DNA from: Noviherbaspirillum_A sp047237965
GTDB taxonomy: Bacteria; Pseudomonadota; Gammaproteobacteria; Burkholderiales; Burkholderiaceae_D
NCBI RefSeq assembly: GCF_047237965.1
Contig: NZ_JBDFLX010000001.1
Span: 3,162,001 to 3,226,000 of the forward strand
Direction: 5' to 3'
Length of the DNA stretch: 64,000 nt
The position numbers were made by a program, and so were the translations under genes. Positions 53,722-62,633 of the stretch are shown piece after piece (position 1 is the stretch's first letter; each line of letters opens with the position of its first letter). The notes beneath the pieces are model-generated. The model ran no database searches. It was given only the letters and a program-made list of their open reading frames with translations, and was not told the DNA's origin.

Positions 53722-53949
53722 TTGGCGAATACCACCCTGAAATGTCCTTATAGACCAACGTTTTTGCAGGTCGAGCGACCCGAGCGCACCCATCAGCCGT
53801 GTCCCCTGACTGCCTCCGGGAAAATCATCATTCCTCGTGAGATCCGGGAGCGGCTTGGCCTAAAGCCTAGCGACCAGGTTCGATTTTTCCTAGGCGAAGA
53901 TGGCACCCTGGTGTTGCGCCCGCAACCTCCTCCCTCTGGTAAGCAATAG
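53722..53949 (+). CDS. AbrB/MazE-type antitoxin-like protein
   Basis: A 75-residue frame opened by TTG at 53722. The C-terminal 45 residues form a SpoVT/AbrB domain: LTASGKIIIPREIRERLGLK then PSDQVRFFLGEDGTLVL. The N-terminal 25 residues are atypical and the true start may be later, without an ATG. No toxin (PIN or MazF type) follows. It is an orphan antitoxin or transcription regulator. Confidence 0.65.
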   Translation: MANTTLKCPYRPTFLQVERPERTHQPCPLTASGKIIIPREIRERLGLKPSDQVRFFLGEDGTLVLRPQPPPSGKQ

Positions 53950-54019
53950 GATAGGCCGCTCACCAGGGCTTGATGCACTCCGCAGCGATAGGATTGGCGC
54001 GCGCCGGTGCTGCCTGATT

Positions 54020-54466
54020 TTAGAAGTCCAATGCCTCGCGTTCAGTGGCAGTCAGGGCGCGCACGCGCTGGGTCGCTTCGCGCCGCTGAAGGGCGCTGAG
54101 GGCCGGATCCGATTCCGCCAGCAAGTCAGCGAGTGTGGCGCCGGGCGCGATCGCGTCCAAGTACCGGAGCACCTGCGGGTGAAGTTTGCCGGGCGGTTCT
54201 ATCAACCCGGATGCATCCCACCAGAAGTCGTGCAAGCTTATGAGATTTGTCTGGACTTGGCGCAGCAGCTTGCTCCGGCAGTTGGATTGAAACGGGAAAA
54301 CGTAGCCCCCTGTCAGAACAAGCCGTTCTTGACCAGTACCTGCCGCGTTGAGTCGCGACTCGATGGGTTGCGGGGAATATGCGCTGTCTGGCAGGGGTTT
54401 ATTGCTGTAGCTCACAATTCGGTACCGTCGAGCTTGAAAATCCCACCAATGATGTCTATTTTGCAA
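54020..54466 (-). CDS. Hypothetical protein or C-terminal gene remnant
   Basis: A 148-codon open frame starting only at TTG. The C-terminal half (DASGLIEPPGKLHPQVLRYL, TLADLLAESDPALSALQRRE) reads like a real protein, while the N-terminal half has no ATG and looks less so. It may be the 3' part of a broken gene. No family recognised. Confidence 0.4.
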   Translation of the reverse strand: MQNRHHWWDFQARRYRIVSYSNKPLPDSAYSPQPIESRLNAAGTGQERLVLTGGYVFPFQSNCRSKLLRQVQTNLISLHDFWWDASGLIEPPGKLHPQVLRYLDAIAPGATLADLLAESDPALSALQRREATQRVRALTATEREALDF

Positions 54467-54656
54467 ATTTACGCCGGTGCAACGCCGGCACGTAGTAACG
54501 CCACGATGAGCCAGTATTCGCCTTGCTGACCGCCTGTCCGGTCGTGCCCCCTATTTATGAGAGGGTACGACGCGGGAGCGGGCGATGAAACGGGTCTGGC
54601 TGGGGGCGAATCGGGCGCAAGGGCTGGCATGCGGCTCAGGTCGCGCGACTCTGTCC

Positions 54657-54914
54657 CTATTTAAGCGGGAGGGTTTCCACCCCCATGGCGCGCAGACAGG
54701 CGACCAGAAATGCCGCGCTGAACCGCTTGCGATTGACCTTGCGGTTGATCTGGTCGGGCGACTCGTCGATTCCCAGCTCCGCGAGCAGGCGCGAAAGCTG
54801 TTTGTAGCGAATACCGCGCCGCAGCATCTCGATTTCTATCAACTCTTTCGCGGTCTGCTCCCAAGCCTCGTAAGGCTGAACCGGCTGGCCACCATGGCGT
54901 GGCAGTCTCTCCAT
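54657..54914 (-). CDS. DUF6471 protein
   Basis: An 85-residue basic protein with the DUF6471 core MLRRGIRYKQLSRLLAELGI, then ESPDQINRKVNRKRFSAAFL. The helices suggest a helix-turn-helix-like DNA-binding fold. The ATG at 54914 follows AGGGAGAG. It is divergent from tnsA across 240 bp that contain a perfect 16-bp palindrome, so it could regulate the transposition operon. That role is inferred. Confidence 0.8.
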   Translation of the reverse strand: MERLPRHGGQPVQPYEAWEQTAKELIEIEMLRRGIRYKQLSRLLAELGIDESPDQINRKVNRKRFSAAFLVACLRAMGVETLPLK

Positions 54915-54979
54915 CACTCTCCCTCGGCCTTCAAGAGGCGTTTGCTCATTTCCTGCCAGTATTCTCTCACGGCTATTTT

Positions 54980-54995
54980 CAGTCGTATACGACTG
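54980..54995. promoter_or_regulatory. Perfect 16-bp palindrome between DUF6471 gene and tnsA
   Basis: CAGTCGTATACGACTG is a perfect dyad located between two divergent starts. Candidate operator for the DUF6471 protein or a TnsB-related site. Confidence 0.5.
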
Positions 54996-55156
54996 ATGTC
55001 CACCCGCCAGCATTACATGTTCTCAGGCAGTCATTTTTTTGAGGACCAATTGTTGGCAAAAAGTTTACCTATCACCCCGCCGCTCCGGCAGGGAGCCGTT
55101 GTGTTCTTGGCAACCGACCGAGCCACCCTCCAATTGCCGAGCCTCGGAGGTGCGCA

Positions 55157-55927
55157 ATGAGAAGCGCGCCATCCTATGGCGTGCGCAGCCGCCGGACTGC
55201 GGCGAACGCCGGCGTCCGGTTCACGGCCCGGACGTACGGCAAAGCCCGCATCGGCACCTATGCCGAAAAGGCCGGCGGCCACATCACCGTCGACTCCGAC
55301 GCGGAACGCCTGGTGGCGCACCTGCTGAGCGTCGACCCGCGCGTGCGCTCCTTCAAGCCACAACCGTTCACCGTCGACCTGGTCGGCGAACGGCTGCTGT
55401 TGACGCGCGAAGAAGTCTCCGAGGCACGCCGGATGCGGGGCGGCCGCGCCGGAGAGGTGGAATACACACCCGACTTCGCCACGGTTCAGCTCGATGGCCT
55501 GCAATGCGCGTACGAAGTCAAACTCGAGGGTTACGAGGGCGACGACCGCTACTGGGCGAAAATCGAGCGCGCCCGCGAAATCATGCTGGCGTACTGCTAT
55601 CCGCTCTCCACGCTGGTCGTGCCGGCGGACGAACGGCACCCGGTCGTCGTCAATGCCCAACTGCTGAAGCCAGCGCTCGTGCGCGCCCAGGAATACCTGA
55701 CGCCGGACATCATCGACCGGGTCCAGCGCTATTGTGAATCCGGCCCGGTGCTGCAACGCGACCTGTGTGCCGACCTCCAGATTCCGACGGGCCTGCTTCC
55801 GCCGCTGCTGGCCACCGGTGTGCTGCAAGCAGACGTGGCGCATCACCGCATCTGCGCCACGCTGGAACTGTCGGCCGCCTATGGCGACCTGGGCCACCTC
55901 TGCCTGATTGAGGAGCTGCGGTCATGA
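55157..55927 (+). CDS. tnsA: Tn7-like transposase endonuclease subunit TnsA
   Basis: A 256-residue TnsA. It cuts the 5' strands at the transposon ends, which with TnsB gives cut-and-paste transposition. The N-terminal endonuclease domain has Glu50 (DSDAERLVAHLL), Asp106 (EYTPDFA) and Lys122 (YEVKLEG), matching the catalytic E-D-K set of Tn7 TnsA. A C-terminal winged-helix domain follows (about 165-256). GGAGG precedes the ATG. It overlaps tnsB by 4 nt. Confidence 0.93.
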   Translation: MRSAPSYGVRSRRTAANAGVRFTARTYGKARIGTYAEKAGGHITVDSDAERLVAHLLSVDPRVRSFKPQPFTVDLVGERLLLTREEVSEARRMRGGRAGEVEYTPDFATVQLDGLQCAYEVKLEGYEGDDRYWAKIERAREIMLAYCYPLSTLVVPADERHPVVVNAQLLKPALVRAQEYLTPDIIDRVQRYCESGPVLQRDLCADLQIPTGLLPPLLATGVLQADVAHHRICATLELSAAYGDLGHLCLIEELRS

Positions 55928-57951
55928 TGTCCGACCTGCGCGTCGAAGACAAATTGGCGCCACCTGGCGAGCCGGACCGCTACTTCGAGGTGCTGGACGC
56001 TCGTATCCATGCCGGCACTATCCAAATTTTCGATGCCGCAAAACGCGAGGCTCGTTTTGTCGATGAAGCCGCCATCCGGGCCGGAATTGCGGCCGGCAGT
56101 CTGATACTGCATCGCAAGGGAATGCCGCGCGTCGGCCTCGTCGCCCAGTACGACAACCCGGCACTGCACGCCAGGGACCGTTTTCTGCACGACGCCCTGC
56201 GGCGCATCGATGCCCTCCGGGCGCAACGGGGTCTGTCGTTTGACGCCGCGATACCCCTGGCCCGTGAGGCCTACGTGAGCGAGCACGCAGACGGATTGGT
56301 GGTCTGCGCGTTTCCATCTCGTCCGACCCTGTTCCGGGCTCACAAGAAGCAACTGCTCGGCTTGCCGGTGCTCAAAGGCGACAAAAACAAAGGCAACGCG
56401 ACGCCCAGGTATGCGAGGGACCTGATGGAATTCGCCGAGGGGGTCATCCAGGACCGGTACTTGGTCACGGAATCCAAGTGGACGGTCCTGGACCTGACGG
56501 GATATATCAACCGAGAAGCCCGCCGCCGCGGCCTGCATGTTGCCAAGCACGCTATCAGCCGCAAATTCGTCGTCGCCACGATTCATCGCCTGACCGTCGA
56601 TGCCGAATACGACCGGATGGACCCGCTCAACCGGGTCGCCGGCAAGTCGTTCGCAACAAAGCGTATCCGGGCGGCATTTCCTTTCGCCCGCATCGAGCAG
56701 GATGCCCTGCATTTGCCATTCGTGGTGCGCACCCCCCATGGCGTCGCCCGGACCGTCTATCTGGTGCTGGCGATTGATGTCTGCACCGGGTATCCGGTGG
56801 GATGGCATCTGGTCATTGGTTCGCCGCGCGAGATGGATTCGCTGCGGTGCATCGAAATGTATCTGACGCCAGCCAAGGCGGCCCGCTTCAAGGCGCTGGG
56901 CATCGCCCATGCACGGAATCTCTATGGCACGCCTGCCCAGGTCATTTTTGATAATGGTCCGGAGACCAAGGGGGGCCGCATCGTTCGCCTGGAACTGCTA
57001 GGGATGGACGTCAAGCACTGCAAGGCGAAGGAAGCGCAAGGCAAGCCCTTCATCGAGCGCCTGAACCGGGCGCTCAAGGAGGCGTTGCAGCGCCTCCCGG
57101 GCTGCACGCGTTTCGAAGGTAAGGATGGCAAGCGTGACCCGGAGGCGCTGGGCGATGCGCTGATGACAGTCGACGCGCTCGAGAAGTGGATCGTCCGGTG
57201 GCTGTACGAGGACTGGGTCAACACGCCACTCGAGCGTCTGCGCTGGGACGAATTATTGGTCGATGCGGTCAAGGGCAAGACGCCGCTTGCGCGTCTGAAT
57301 TACCTGACCGAAGAGAGGGGACATCCGATCACCATGCCACCACCGCGTCAGCAATGGATGGCCGCGCTCTTCGAGCACAAGCGGTGCACGCTGAGCGCCA
57401 AGACCGGCATCACGCTTGAGCATGGCTTCCGTTACAAGGGCGAAGCCATGTCCTATCTGCTGGCCAAGTACGGCGACCACGCCCAGCTCCATGTGGTCTA
57501 CAACCCCGACGATTTCCGCCAGGCGTACGTGTACGAGGACGATGCCCTTCCGCTCGTCACGCTGACGCACGAACACGTCCGCCCGCAAACACCGGCCTGG
57601 ACGTTTGCGGAAGCCAAAGCCCGTTTCGATGCGGGCATGGAGGACTGGACGGTCCCGGACGACAAGGTGCAATTCCTGCGCGACCTGGACGCTGCGGTGA
57701 CTGGACATGGCAAGGCACGGAAACCGCGCGGCAAGCGCGCAGAAAACCAGGAAACCGTACGCCGGGCCAAAGACCACTCGGCCCTCCAGCGCAGCATCGA
57801 CCGGCCGCTGTTGTCGACTGGGCCGTTTGGGCCTGCCCCTTCGACCAATCCCTCATTGCCCACGGAAGACCTTCAGCCGGTTGCCATCTCGTACGACGAT
57901 GCGCCGCTGATGTCCATCGTAAACAGAACCACTGGAGAAAAACTGCTGTGA
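55924..57951 (+). CDS. tnsB: Tn7-like DDE transposase TnsB
   Basis: A 675-residue DDE integrase. Catalytic residues by spacing are Asp260 (RIEQDALHLPF), Asp343 (VIFDNGPE) and Glu378 (KPFIERLNR), with the D-35-E step of the TnsB/TniA group. N-terminal HTH domains should bind the ends. A C-terminal Pro-rich tail may contact TnsC. It makes the 3' cuts and the strand transfer. Translation is coupled to both neighbours by 4-nt overlaps. Confidence 0.95.
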   Translation: MMSDLRVEDKLAPPGEPDRYFEVLDARIHAGTIQIFDAAKREARFVDEAAIRAGIAAGSLILHRKGMPRVGLVAQYDNPALHARDRFLHDALRRIDALRAQRGLSFDAAIPLAREAYVSEHADGLVVCAFPSRPTLFRAHKKQLLGLPVLKGDKNKGNATPRYARDLMEFAEGVIQDRYLVTESKWTVLDLTGYINREARRRGLHVAKHAISRKFVVATIHRLTVDAEYDRMDPLNRVAGKSFATKRIRAAFPFARIEQDALHLPFVVRTPHGVARTVYLVLAIDVCTGYPVGWHLVIGSPREMDSLRCIEMYLTPAKAARFKALGIAHARNLYGTPAQVIFDNGPETKGGRIVRLELLGMDVKHCKAKEAQGKPFIERLNRALKEALQRLPGCTRFEGKDGKRDPEALGDALMTVDALEKWIVRWLYEDWVNTPLERLRWDELLVDAVKGKTPLARLNYLTEERGHPITMPPPRQQWMAALFEHKRCTLSAKTGITLEHGFRYKGEAMSYLLAKYGDHAQLHVVYNPDDFRQAYVYEDDALPLVTLTHEHVRPQTPAWTFAEAKARFDAGMEDWTVPDDKVQFLRDLDAAVTGHGKARKPRGKRAENQETVRRAKDHSALQRSIDRPLLSTGPFGPAPSTNPSLPTEDLQPVAISYDDAPLMSIVNRTTGEKLL

Positions 57952-58934
57952 CACCAGCCCAACAATTGCGCCGAGATATCGAGACCTGCGAACTGCCGCA
58001 TCCCATGTTCGTGGAGCACCTCGCTACGCTCAAACGGCGCATCGATGACGCCCTCGCTGGCTTTGCACCCAAAATCGTTCGCGTCCCCGGTCCGAGCGGC
58101 GTGGGCAAATCTTCGCTCATTGCCACCCTGTCGCGCGACTACCCGGAAACCCGTATCGACGGACGGCGCCATGTGCCCGTACTGGTGGTGGCGGTGCCCC
58201 AATCTGCAACGGCCAAGCTGCTTCCCCAAAGTGTCCTGCGCGCGTTGGGCATCGGGGTCCCTGCCCGCCTGACGGCGGGAGCGCTGTTCGATTTCATGGT
58301 GACGCAGCTGCGCCTGGCCGGCACGCGGGTGATTATTTTTGACGAGATATCGCACCTCGTGGATGAAGGGTCGCGCGTGCCCCCGCGCGCCTCCAGCGAC
58401 TGGCTCAAGGCTCTGGCCGACACCCTCGACATGACGCTGATTCTGTTCGGTATTCCGCGCCTCGAACGCCTTTTTTCAGCGAATGAACAACTGCGTCGCC
58501 GGGCTTATCCTGCGCGCCATTTTTTGCCGTATGACGCCAGCGATGCCAAGCAGATGGCGGCATACATTTCATGCGTCACCAATTATGCCCGCCTGTTCGC
58601 TGCGGCGGCCTATCCGATTGACGTGCGCCCCCGCGTGCTGACGCAGCAAAGCTATCTGCTCACCGGTGGCCTGATTGGGGTACTCGCCGACTTCATGCGT
58701 GAGTTGGCCAAGTTAATGGCGAACCAAGCACCGCGCGCCATCACCTACGCAGACTGCCAGAAGGCACTGGCAGACGTCAACCACGCCGGGTCACCGCACA
58801 GATTGGCCTTCCGGGATTCGGGCATCGAAGACGTGGACGTCGAGCCGGCAGCCCTCAAGCAGGCCTACGTCCATGTTTTGACCAGCAACCTGGCGTCCGT
58901 CCCGGTCCGTAAAAAATCAGGAGATAAACAATGA
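57948..58934 (+). CDS. tnsC: Tn7-like AAA ATPase TnsC
   Basis: A 328-residue AAA+ ATPase. Walker A GPSGVGKS is at 48-55, Walker B VIIFDEISHL has Asp132-Glu133. It forms filaments on target DNA and links TniQ to TnsAB; it is at the short, TniB-like end of the TnsC family. The start is GTG (GTGA overlap with tnsB) and it overlaps tniQ by 4 nt. Confidence 0.94.
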   Translation: MTPAQQLRRDIETCELPHPMFVEHLATLKRRIDDALAGFAPKIVRVPGPSGVGKSSLIATLSRDYPETRIDGRRHVPVLVVAVPQSATAKLLPQSVLRALGIGVPARLTAGALFDFMVTQLRLAGTRVIIFDEISHLVDEGSRVPPRASSDWLKALADTLDMTLILFGIPRLERLFSANEQLRRRAYPARHFLPYDASDAKQMAAYISCVTNYARLFAAAAYPIDVRPRVLTQQSYLLTGGLIGVLADFMRELAKLMANQAPRAITYADCQKALADVNHAGSPHRLAFRDSGIEDVDVEPAALKQAYVHVLTSNLASVPVRKKSGDKQ

Positions 58935-60775
58935 GCCTCATGCGGACCTCTGCGCCTCGGGACGATGAGTCCGGCATGGGGTACTACCGTCGACTTTCCG
59001 GCGACAATGCGCTGTTCAGCTGGCGTGACCTGACGGATACGGCGGGTGTCGAACGGAGTCGCCGCGCCTTGCTGATGCGCACGGACGAGGTAGCCCGGAA
59101 TCTGGGTCTGGAGCCGGCATGGACCGAATCCGCCAGGCAGAAAGAAGACCTCTGCCGCGACTGGGGCCGACTGCATCGTGCGCAATCGGATGCAGTGTGT
59201 CCAGCGTGCCTGGCGGAATCGGCGTACCTGCGACACCCGTGGGAACACGCATATGTCACCGCATGTCCGCAGCACCGCCTGCGCCTGGTCGACCAGTGCA
59301 ACGCCTGTGGCAAACACCTGTCGCCGGAGCGACTCTATATCGGATTGTGCGCGTGTGGCCATGACTTGGGCAGCCTGCCGCGGGTGCCGGCGACCCAGGC
59401 ACAGCAGTGGCTGTCGACGCTCATGGCGAGCCATGGCCGGCAGTCGGGCAGCACGAAGCCGGTGCTGCATGACGTCGACACCAACGTGCTGGTGAAGGTC
59501 ATTCGGACGCTCTGCCTGCATGCAGGCCCGAAGCCGCCCGGGTTGTCGCGTGGCGCAGCCGTGCCAAAATCGGTCGCGGAAGCGGTCGAATTCCTCGCAC
59601 CGCTCGAAGCCTTATTGACTGATTGGCCAATGGGCTTTCGGGCGCATGTTGCGCAACGCATTGCCGCCGGCCGCAAGGATGCGCGCACGCTGAACACATT
59701 GCTGGGCGATTGGTATATCAGCCTGCGCAAGCTGTGCCAGGGCACGACGCTCGAGCCGCTCCTGCACATCATCCTCGACGTCGCCGCCGAAAAAACCGAT
59801 TGCGTACTGGGCTTGGATTCGGCCAAGGCCATGGCCGAGGAGGCGACCGGATACCTGCGGGCGCCGGATGCCGCCAAAGCCATCGGTGTCAGCGTTTCCC
59901 GTCTGCATGACGCGATTCAGGCGGGCGAATGCGCGCACCGCACGCGGCGTACGGGCACGCGTGGGCAGGTGTATGAAATTCCCTGCGCCGAGGTCGAGCG
60001 CATCCAGCAGCAACGTGCCGGGTGGATTTCCGACAGCACGGCCTGCGAGCTGGCCAGTGTTCCCCCCGTCGTGCTCGAACGCATGAAAGCGGCCGGTGTC
60101 ATCCGGTCCGACATCCGCTGGCGCGAAGACCTCCTGAAAGGCGGCCCGGTCGAACGCCCATCCCTGCTGGATTTATATGCGCGTGTGGACCGGTGGGCCG
60201 CACCCACTGCGGTGGCCGATGATGCAACCCTCACCTGGGCGGAACTGACCAGCCGGCGCATGGGGGAGAAGCAGGCCATCGAGTCGCTGATGCAGGCCGT
60301 TGCAAATGGCGACGTGAAAGCCGTCGCCCATGCGCGAACGCTGGGCGAACTGTCTTTCCTGAGGGCGGACGTGTCACGGTATTTCGGCACGCCCCTGCTC
60401 GAGGCGGGTATGTCGATTCAGCAGCTGGCCAAAGCGACCGGCTGGAAATGGGAGTCCATCGCGCACTGGGTGGACGAAGGGTTGCTGGCGTCCGAGTCGA
60501 TTCAACGCCGCGGCCAGCACTGCCGCGTCGTGTTGCCGCATCAGCTGTTGGCATTCCGACAAACCTACGTGCCTCTTGCCGACTTGGCGCGTGGCATGGG
60601 TACCAAATCGTCTGCCCTATCGAAGCTGTTGTCTGGCATTGAGCTGGTCGGTGCTCGGCATCTCCGAGACGGAGCCATTCGCGGCGGGCTGATTCGCATG
60701 GCAGAGCTGGGGCGCCTGGCAGTTCTCGGAGCAAGGGCAGGGCAAGACCTGTTTGTTCCATTAGCGCAGGAGTGA
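58931..60775 (+). CDS. tniQ: TniQ/TnsD-family target selector
   Basis: A 614-residue TniQ-domain protein. The N-terminal zinc-binding region has CPAC (90-93), CPQHRLRLVDQCNACG and CAC (140-142), as in TnsD/TniQ. The long C-terminal part (about 280-600) carries several helix-turn-helix-like units, for example DAAKAIGVSVSRLHDAIQAG, consistent with binding a specific attachment site. No CRISPR or Cas gene is nearby, so guide-RNA targeting is not indicated. Confidence 0.92.
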   Translation: MSLMRTSAPRDDESGMGYYRRLSGDNALFSWRDLTDTAGVERSRRALLMRTDEVARNLGLEPAWTESARQKEDLCRDWGRLHRAQSDAVCPACLAESAYLRHPWEHAYVTACPQHRLRLVDQCNACGKHLSPERLYIGLCACGHDLGSLPRVPATQAQQWLSTLMASHGRQSGSTKPVLHDVDTNVLVKVIRTLCLHAGPKPPGLSRGAAVPKSVAEAVEFLAPLEALLTDWPMGFRAHVAQRIAAGRKDARTLNTLLGDWYISLRKLCQGTTLEPLLHIILDVAAEKTDCVLGLDSAKAMAEEATGYLRAPDAAKAIGVSVSRLHDAIQAGECAHRTRRTGTRGQVYEIPCAEVERIQQQRAGWISDSTACELASVPPVVLERMKAAGVIRSDIRWREDLLKGGPVERPSLLDLYARVDRWAAPTAVADDATLTWAELTSRRMGEKQAIESLMQAVANGDVKAVAHARTLGELSFLRADVSRYFGTPLLEAGMSIQQLAKATGWKWESIAHWVDEGLLASESIQRRGQHCRVVLPHQLLAFRQTYVPLADLARGMGTKSSALSKLLSGIELVGARHLRDGAIRGGLIRMAELGRLAVLGARAGQDLFVPLAQE

Positions 60776-60937
60776 TGATGGTTACCCAGCTCTTCCGGTA
60801 TCGCGCGGTGCCATTACTTTTGAAACTTCTCAAGTGTCGTGAAACCGCTGCTACGGGTAAAGAGAGGACGATAGTCATTTGGGCACTGCGCGGTAGCAAG
60901 CAACACTTTACAAAACCAGGCTTTTGAGAGACATGAA

Positions 60938-61441
60938 ATGGCACAACGCTTGCAAGACATTCTCCATAAACTTTACAGGCCGCCGACTGACAGGACGCGC
61001 CAAGTTTTTGCATTGTCGCGGCCTGATGCGGAAAAGCTGCCGCTATTGCCATCGATTGCCGTCATCTCAATCACTGCACCGGAGCGCCCACCAGCTGCCA
61101 TTGGCGACTTCGCTCACGTGCTGCGCCTGAGCTTTGCCGACGTCGATTTCCTCAATCCGGACCTATCCGAGCGCGCTCGGGGAAAGCTGGCTCACGCCTT
61201 CACCGAAGAGCAGGCAGAAGCCATTCGCTCCTTCGTCGAAGCACTGCCCGATGAGATATGCTCATTAGTTATCCACTGTGAAGGAGGCTATTCGCGCTCA
61301 TGCGCCGTCGCCGTCGCTCTCCATCAGCTCTATGGTTACCAGGTGGAGCTCGCGCACCTCACGGAGGCTAACCGTTCAATCGTGCGCGTGCTGATGGGAG
61401 ATTTTCGTAGCCACCGCAAGCGGAAGAAAACCACTCGCTAA
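60938..61441 (+). CDS. Protein tyrosine/dual-specificity phosphatase-like protein
   Basis: A 167-residue protein with a Cys-based phosphatase loop: IHCEGGYSRSCAVAVA contains HC-X5-R followed by Ser, the PTP/DSP P-loop. A candidate general-acid Asp could lie in FADVDFLNPDL. The substrate may be a phosphoprotein, nucleotide or lipid. It starts 163 nt after tniQ on the same strand and is probably cargo of the Tn7-like element. Confidence 0.82.
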   Translation: MAQRLQDILHKLYRPPTDRTRQVFALSRPDAEKLPLLPSIAVISITAPERPPAAIGDFAHVLRLSFADVDFLNPDLSERARGKLAHAFTEEQAEAIRSFVEALPDEICSLVIHCEGGYSRSCAVAVALHQLYGYQVELAHLTEANRSIVRVLMGDFRSHRKRKKTTR

Positions 61442-62633
61442 CATGCATCCATGCATCTGGCCTTGTCGTTGGGTACTCGAATGCGACTACATCCCAATAC
61501 CCACCCGGTACCTCTATTGGCGCTTCTGAACACATCCTCCCAACTGAGAAATGGATTCGCCATTCTCATGCTTACCCAAATGGCTCAGCCTAAAAGCAGG
61601 TGAACACCTTCACAGCCTTGCTACGGGTGGTGAGGCTGAGCCCAGCCCTCCCTGGCAGATTTGCCCGGATGCGCCTTCACTCAGCCGTCACCCCCACTGC
61701 TACGGTATGGAGCCGGCCTCGCCCGGCAGACTTTCGTTCCACGCCTCTGCCTTCGCCAGCGCGCCGATTTCTCAGAACTTCCCCCCAGAATCGGTTTCCC
61801 CGGCGTGCTGGTGGTCGGCACCTCGTCCACGCCGGCGGCAATTACCACATCACCGAAGCCCACCAATGGGATGGGGCGGTTCTTCGACCCGGCGGCATGG
61901 CGCGCGGCGGGTGGCATGCAGGTTCTTGCATCACAGTATATGTGTCGCTGGAGGGCATGCCACGCGAATCGAAGAAGCTTGAAAAATTTTGCGCTCGAGA
62001 TGGGCTGATTCGAATAGGCAGCGAGCCGTCAGAAGACGGGAAACCCATCCCTAATCCAGGGTGTCTGATTTATGCTTGATTGCATCAGGAAATTTGGAAA
62101 AATGTCTGAAAAATGCATGGCTCCCCGAGTCTTGTCTGAATTTTGTTTGATTCGCCAAAAGTGCTAACTTTGCGGCAGATACAACAACCGGCTCGCGCCG
62201 ATAAACTGCGAGCAACAGTATTTCGAGAGACTCGTCAGTGTCTAGGACACAGGGAGCGATTCACTCATGACCTGTCTTGGCACCACGAGAGAGGAAACGC
62301 CGAGGAGTGGCGGCGGCCGTACGGCCCCTTCGCTGGCGCCGGCCAAGGGTACTGGCAGTGGTGAATCCAACCAAAAAACTTCGAGGGGTGGTATTACCCA
62401 CCACCGCAATGTGCGCGCTCATCAAAAGACGAGTAGAGGGGCCGATGACATGATTGACAAGGGTAAGAGGCGGGAACATAATTGACCGAAGAGTAGAATT
62501 CATGTTCAATAGGTAAAACGATCTTCCAATAAGTCGAAAATTGGTGAGAAAAGTGCTCCGGAAAGCCCGGCAGCATATGGCACGCATTGATCACTACAAC
62601 AAGGCGCCGCAAGGCTCCATTCAAGGAGATATG
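61442..62633. other. Low-information stretch between phosphatase-like gene and acyl-CoA dehydrogenase
   Basis: About 1.2 kb with no convincing gene. A frame at 61600-62079 has a plausible C-terminal part (GLIRIGSEPSEDGKPIPNPG) but an incoherent N-terminal half; it may be a gene remnant. Near 62105-62145, TGTCTGAA occurs twice in an AT-rich tract (a possible transposon-end region, unproven). Confidence 0.4.

Noticed and set aside
61600..62079. Plus-strand frame of 159 codons
   Set aside because: The C-terminal part is plausible but the N-terminal half is incoherent and other frames are equally open; listed only as a possible remnant.
55000..62600. CRISPR-associated transposon (CAST)
   Set aside because: The TnsABC-TniQ module invites the idea, but there are no Cas genes and no CRISPR repeats in the window.
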